Assembly (NCBI GenBank): GCA_944382805.1
Contig: CALWNS010000237.1
Coordinates: 1 to 12,607, forward strand
Source: an uncultured Gemmiger sp.
GTDB lineage: Bacteria > Bacillota > Clostridia > Oscillospirales > Ruminococcaceae
Length of the DNA stretch: 12,607 nt
Direction: 5' to 3'
In this document: positions 12,340 through 12,607 of the stretch, one piece after another
How positions within the stretch are numbered: position 1 is the first letter of the stretch
Layout of the letters: every line of letters starts with the position of its first letter
Notes under the pieces: model-generated
Seen by the model: only the letters and a program-made list of their open reading frames with translations
What the model was told of the DNA's origin: nothing
Databases searched by the model: none
Translations under genes and position numbers: made by a program

Positions 12340-12366
12340 TGTAACATTTTGCCCCGCCGGCGCGAC
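12340..12366 (+). promoter_or_regulatory. Possible ECF-sigma-type promoter
   Basis: TGTAAC (12340-12345) is followed after 17 nt by CGAC (12363-12366). This matches the form reported for Bacillus sigma-X promoters (TGTAAC-N17-CGAC). No good housekeeping promoter is seen for the next gene: TTGAAA at 12412 and TATAGT at 12440 are 22 nt apart. A match this short can occur by chance. The rest of 12281-12496 holds a weak GGGGG/CCCCC hairpin (12446-12462) and little else. Confidence 0.4.
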
Positions 12367-12496
12367 TATATAAGCAGAAGCGTGCGGAAAAAACCGCGGC
12401 CCGCGCAGCTTTTGAAACAAATCCGATACGATTCCCGCGTATAGTGGGGGCGTTCCTCCCCCCTTTCCTTTATACACAGAAAAGCAGGTGACCCTT

Positions 12497-12607
12497 TTGC
12501 CACAACGATACAACGGCAGCCGCACCCCTTACCTCAGCCCCCGGCGCGCGCCGGCGCCCCCGCCCGCGCACAGCCGGCCGCCCGCGCGCGGCGGCTACCC
12601 CCCGCCG
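12497..12607 (+). CDS. Start of an unidentified Pro/Arg-rich protein (partial)
   Basis: The frame from the TTG at 12497 is open to the window edge (37 codons). AGGTG, an exact anti-Shine-Dalgarno match, lies at 12486-12490. The visible residues (MPQRYNGSRTPYLSPRRAP, then a stretch rich in Pro, Ala and Arg ending in GGYPPP) look like a disordered basic N-terminus, as found ahead of a membrane or cell-wall domain in some envelope proteins. An in-frame GTG at 12488 is another possible start. The family cannot be named. It is probably expressed from the ECF-like or another weak upstream promoter. GC-rich DNA tends to give long open frames, so the call rests mainly on the ribosome-binding site and orientation. 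Confidence 0.5.
   Translation, partial: MPQRYNGSRTPYLSPRRAPAPPPAHSRPPARGGYPPP

Noticed and set aside
12412..12445. TTGAAA and TATAGT as a housekeeping promoter for the last gene
   Set aside because: The spacing of 22 nt is too long for efficient use; a TGAAAC-N16-CGTA ECF reading also fails because the gap is 19 nt.
10927..12525. A 532-codon minus-strand frame spanning the XRE and AbrB-type gene regions
   Set aside because: It crosses two promoters and a terminator, lies opposite the XRE gene and out of frame with the AbrB-type gene, and has low-complexity composition.

Overview
The window looks like chromosomal DNA from a GC-rich, low-oxygen gut Firmicute of the Oscillospiraceae/Ruminococcaceae type (Faecalibacterium, Gemmiger or Subdoligranulum-like). 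The basis is indirect: Firmicute-style Shine-Dalgarno sites, consensus housekeeping promoters, a Clostridia-type AbrB protein with a zinc knuckle, a lipoprotein-type sugar-binding protein, and compact hairpin repeats between genes. The genus cannot be fixed without a search.

Layout. (1) Positions 1-2021, plus strand: the 3' end of an ABC sugar-binding protein gene, a terminator-like hairpin, and a GH32 beta-fructosidase, which together suggest uptake and hydrolysis of sucrose or fructo-oligosaccharides. (2) 2072-2570: several terminators, then tRNA-Glu(UUC) and elongator tRNA-Met(CAU) on the minus strand behind an exact TTGACA-N17-TATAAT promoter. (3) 2619-3551, minus: cysK, whose -35 box lies between the arms of a perfect 13-bp inverted repeat. 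(4) 3681-7483, minus: a lower-glycolysis operon in the order pgk, tpiA, gpmI, with a terminator-like hairpin after pgk, a repeat relic before gpmI and a very strong terminator at the end. gapA is not in the window. (5) 7533-9458, plus: gltX, divergent from pgk, followed by two different short inverted-repeat elements and then an intrinsic terminator. (6) 9461-10820, minus: a histidine phosphatase and trmO, overlapping by 8 nt. (7) 10821-11163: a GC-rich intergenic region with an 11-nt-phased direct repeat, then a strong promoter. (8) 11164-11906, plus: an XRE-type regulator with an unrecognised C-terminal domain. (9) 11913-12275, minus: an AbrB-type regulator with a tandem repeat at its likely transcription start. 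(10) 12340-12607, plus: an ECF-like promoter motif and the start of a Pro/Arg-rich protein that runs off the window.

Most genes are conserved housekeeping genes: glycolysis, cysteine synthesis, and tRNA charging and modification. I do not see a clearly new multi-gene system. The less ordinary content is in the intergenic DNA: the two hairpin-rich repeat families, the palindrome around the cysK -35 box, the phased repeats upstream of the regulators, and the ECF-like promoter before the truncated last gene. The small AbrB/XRE regulator pair and the unidentified last gene are the most accessory-looking part.
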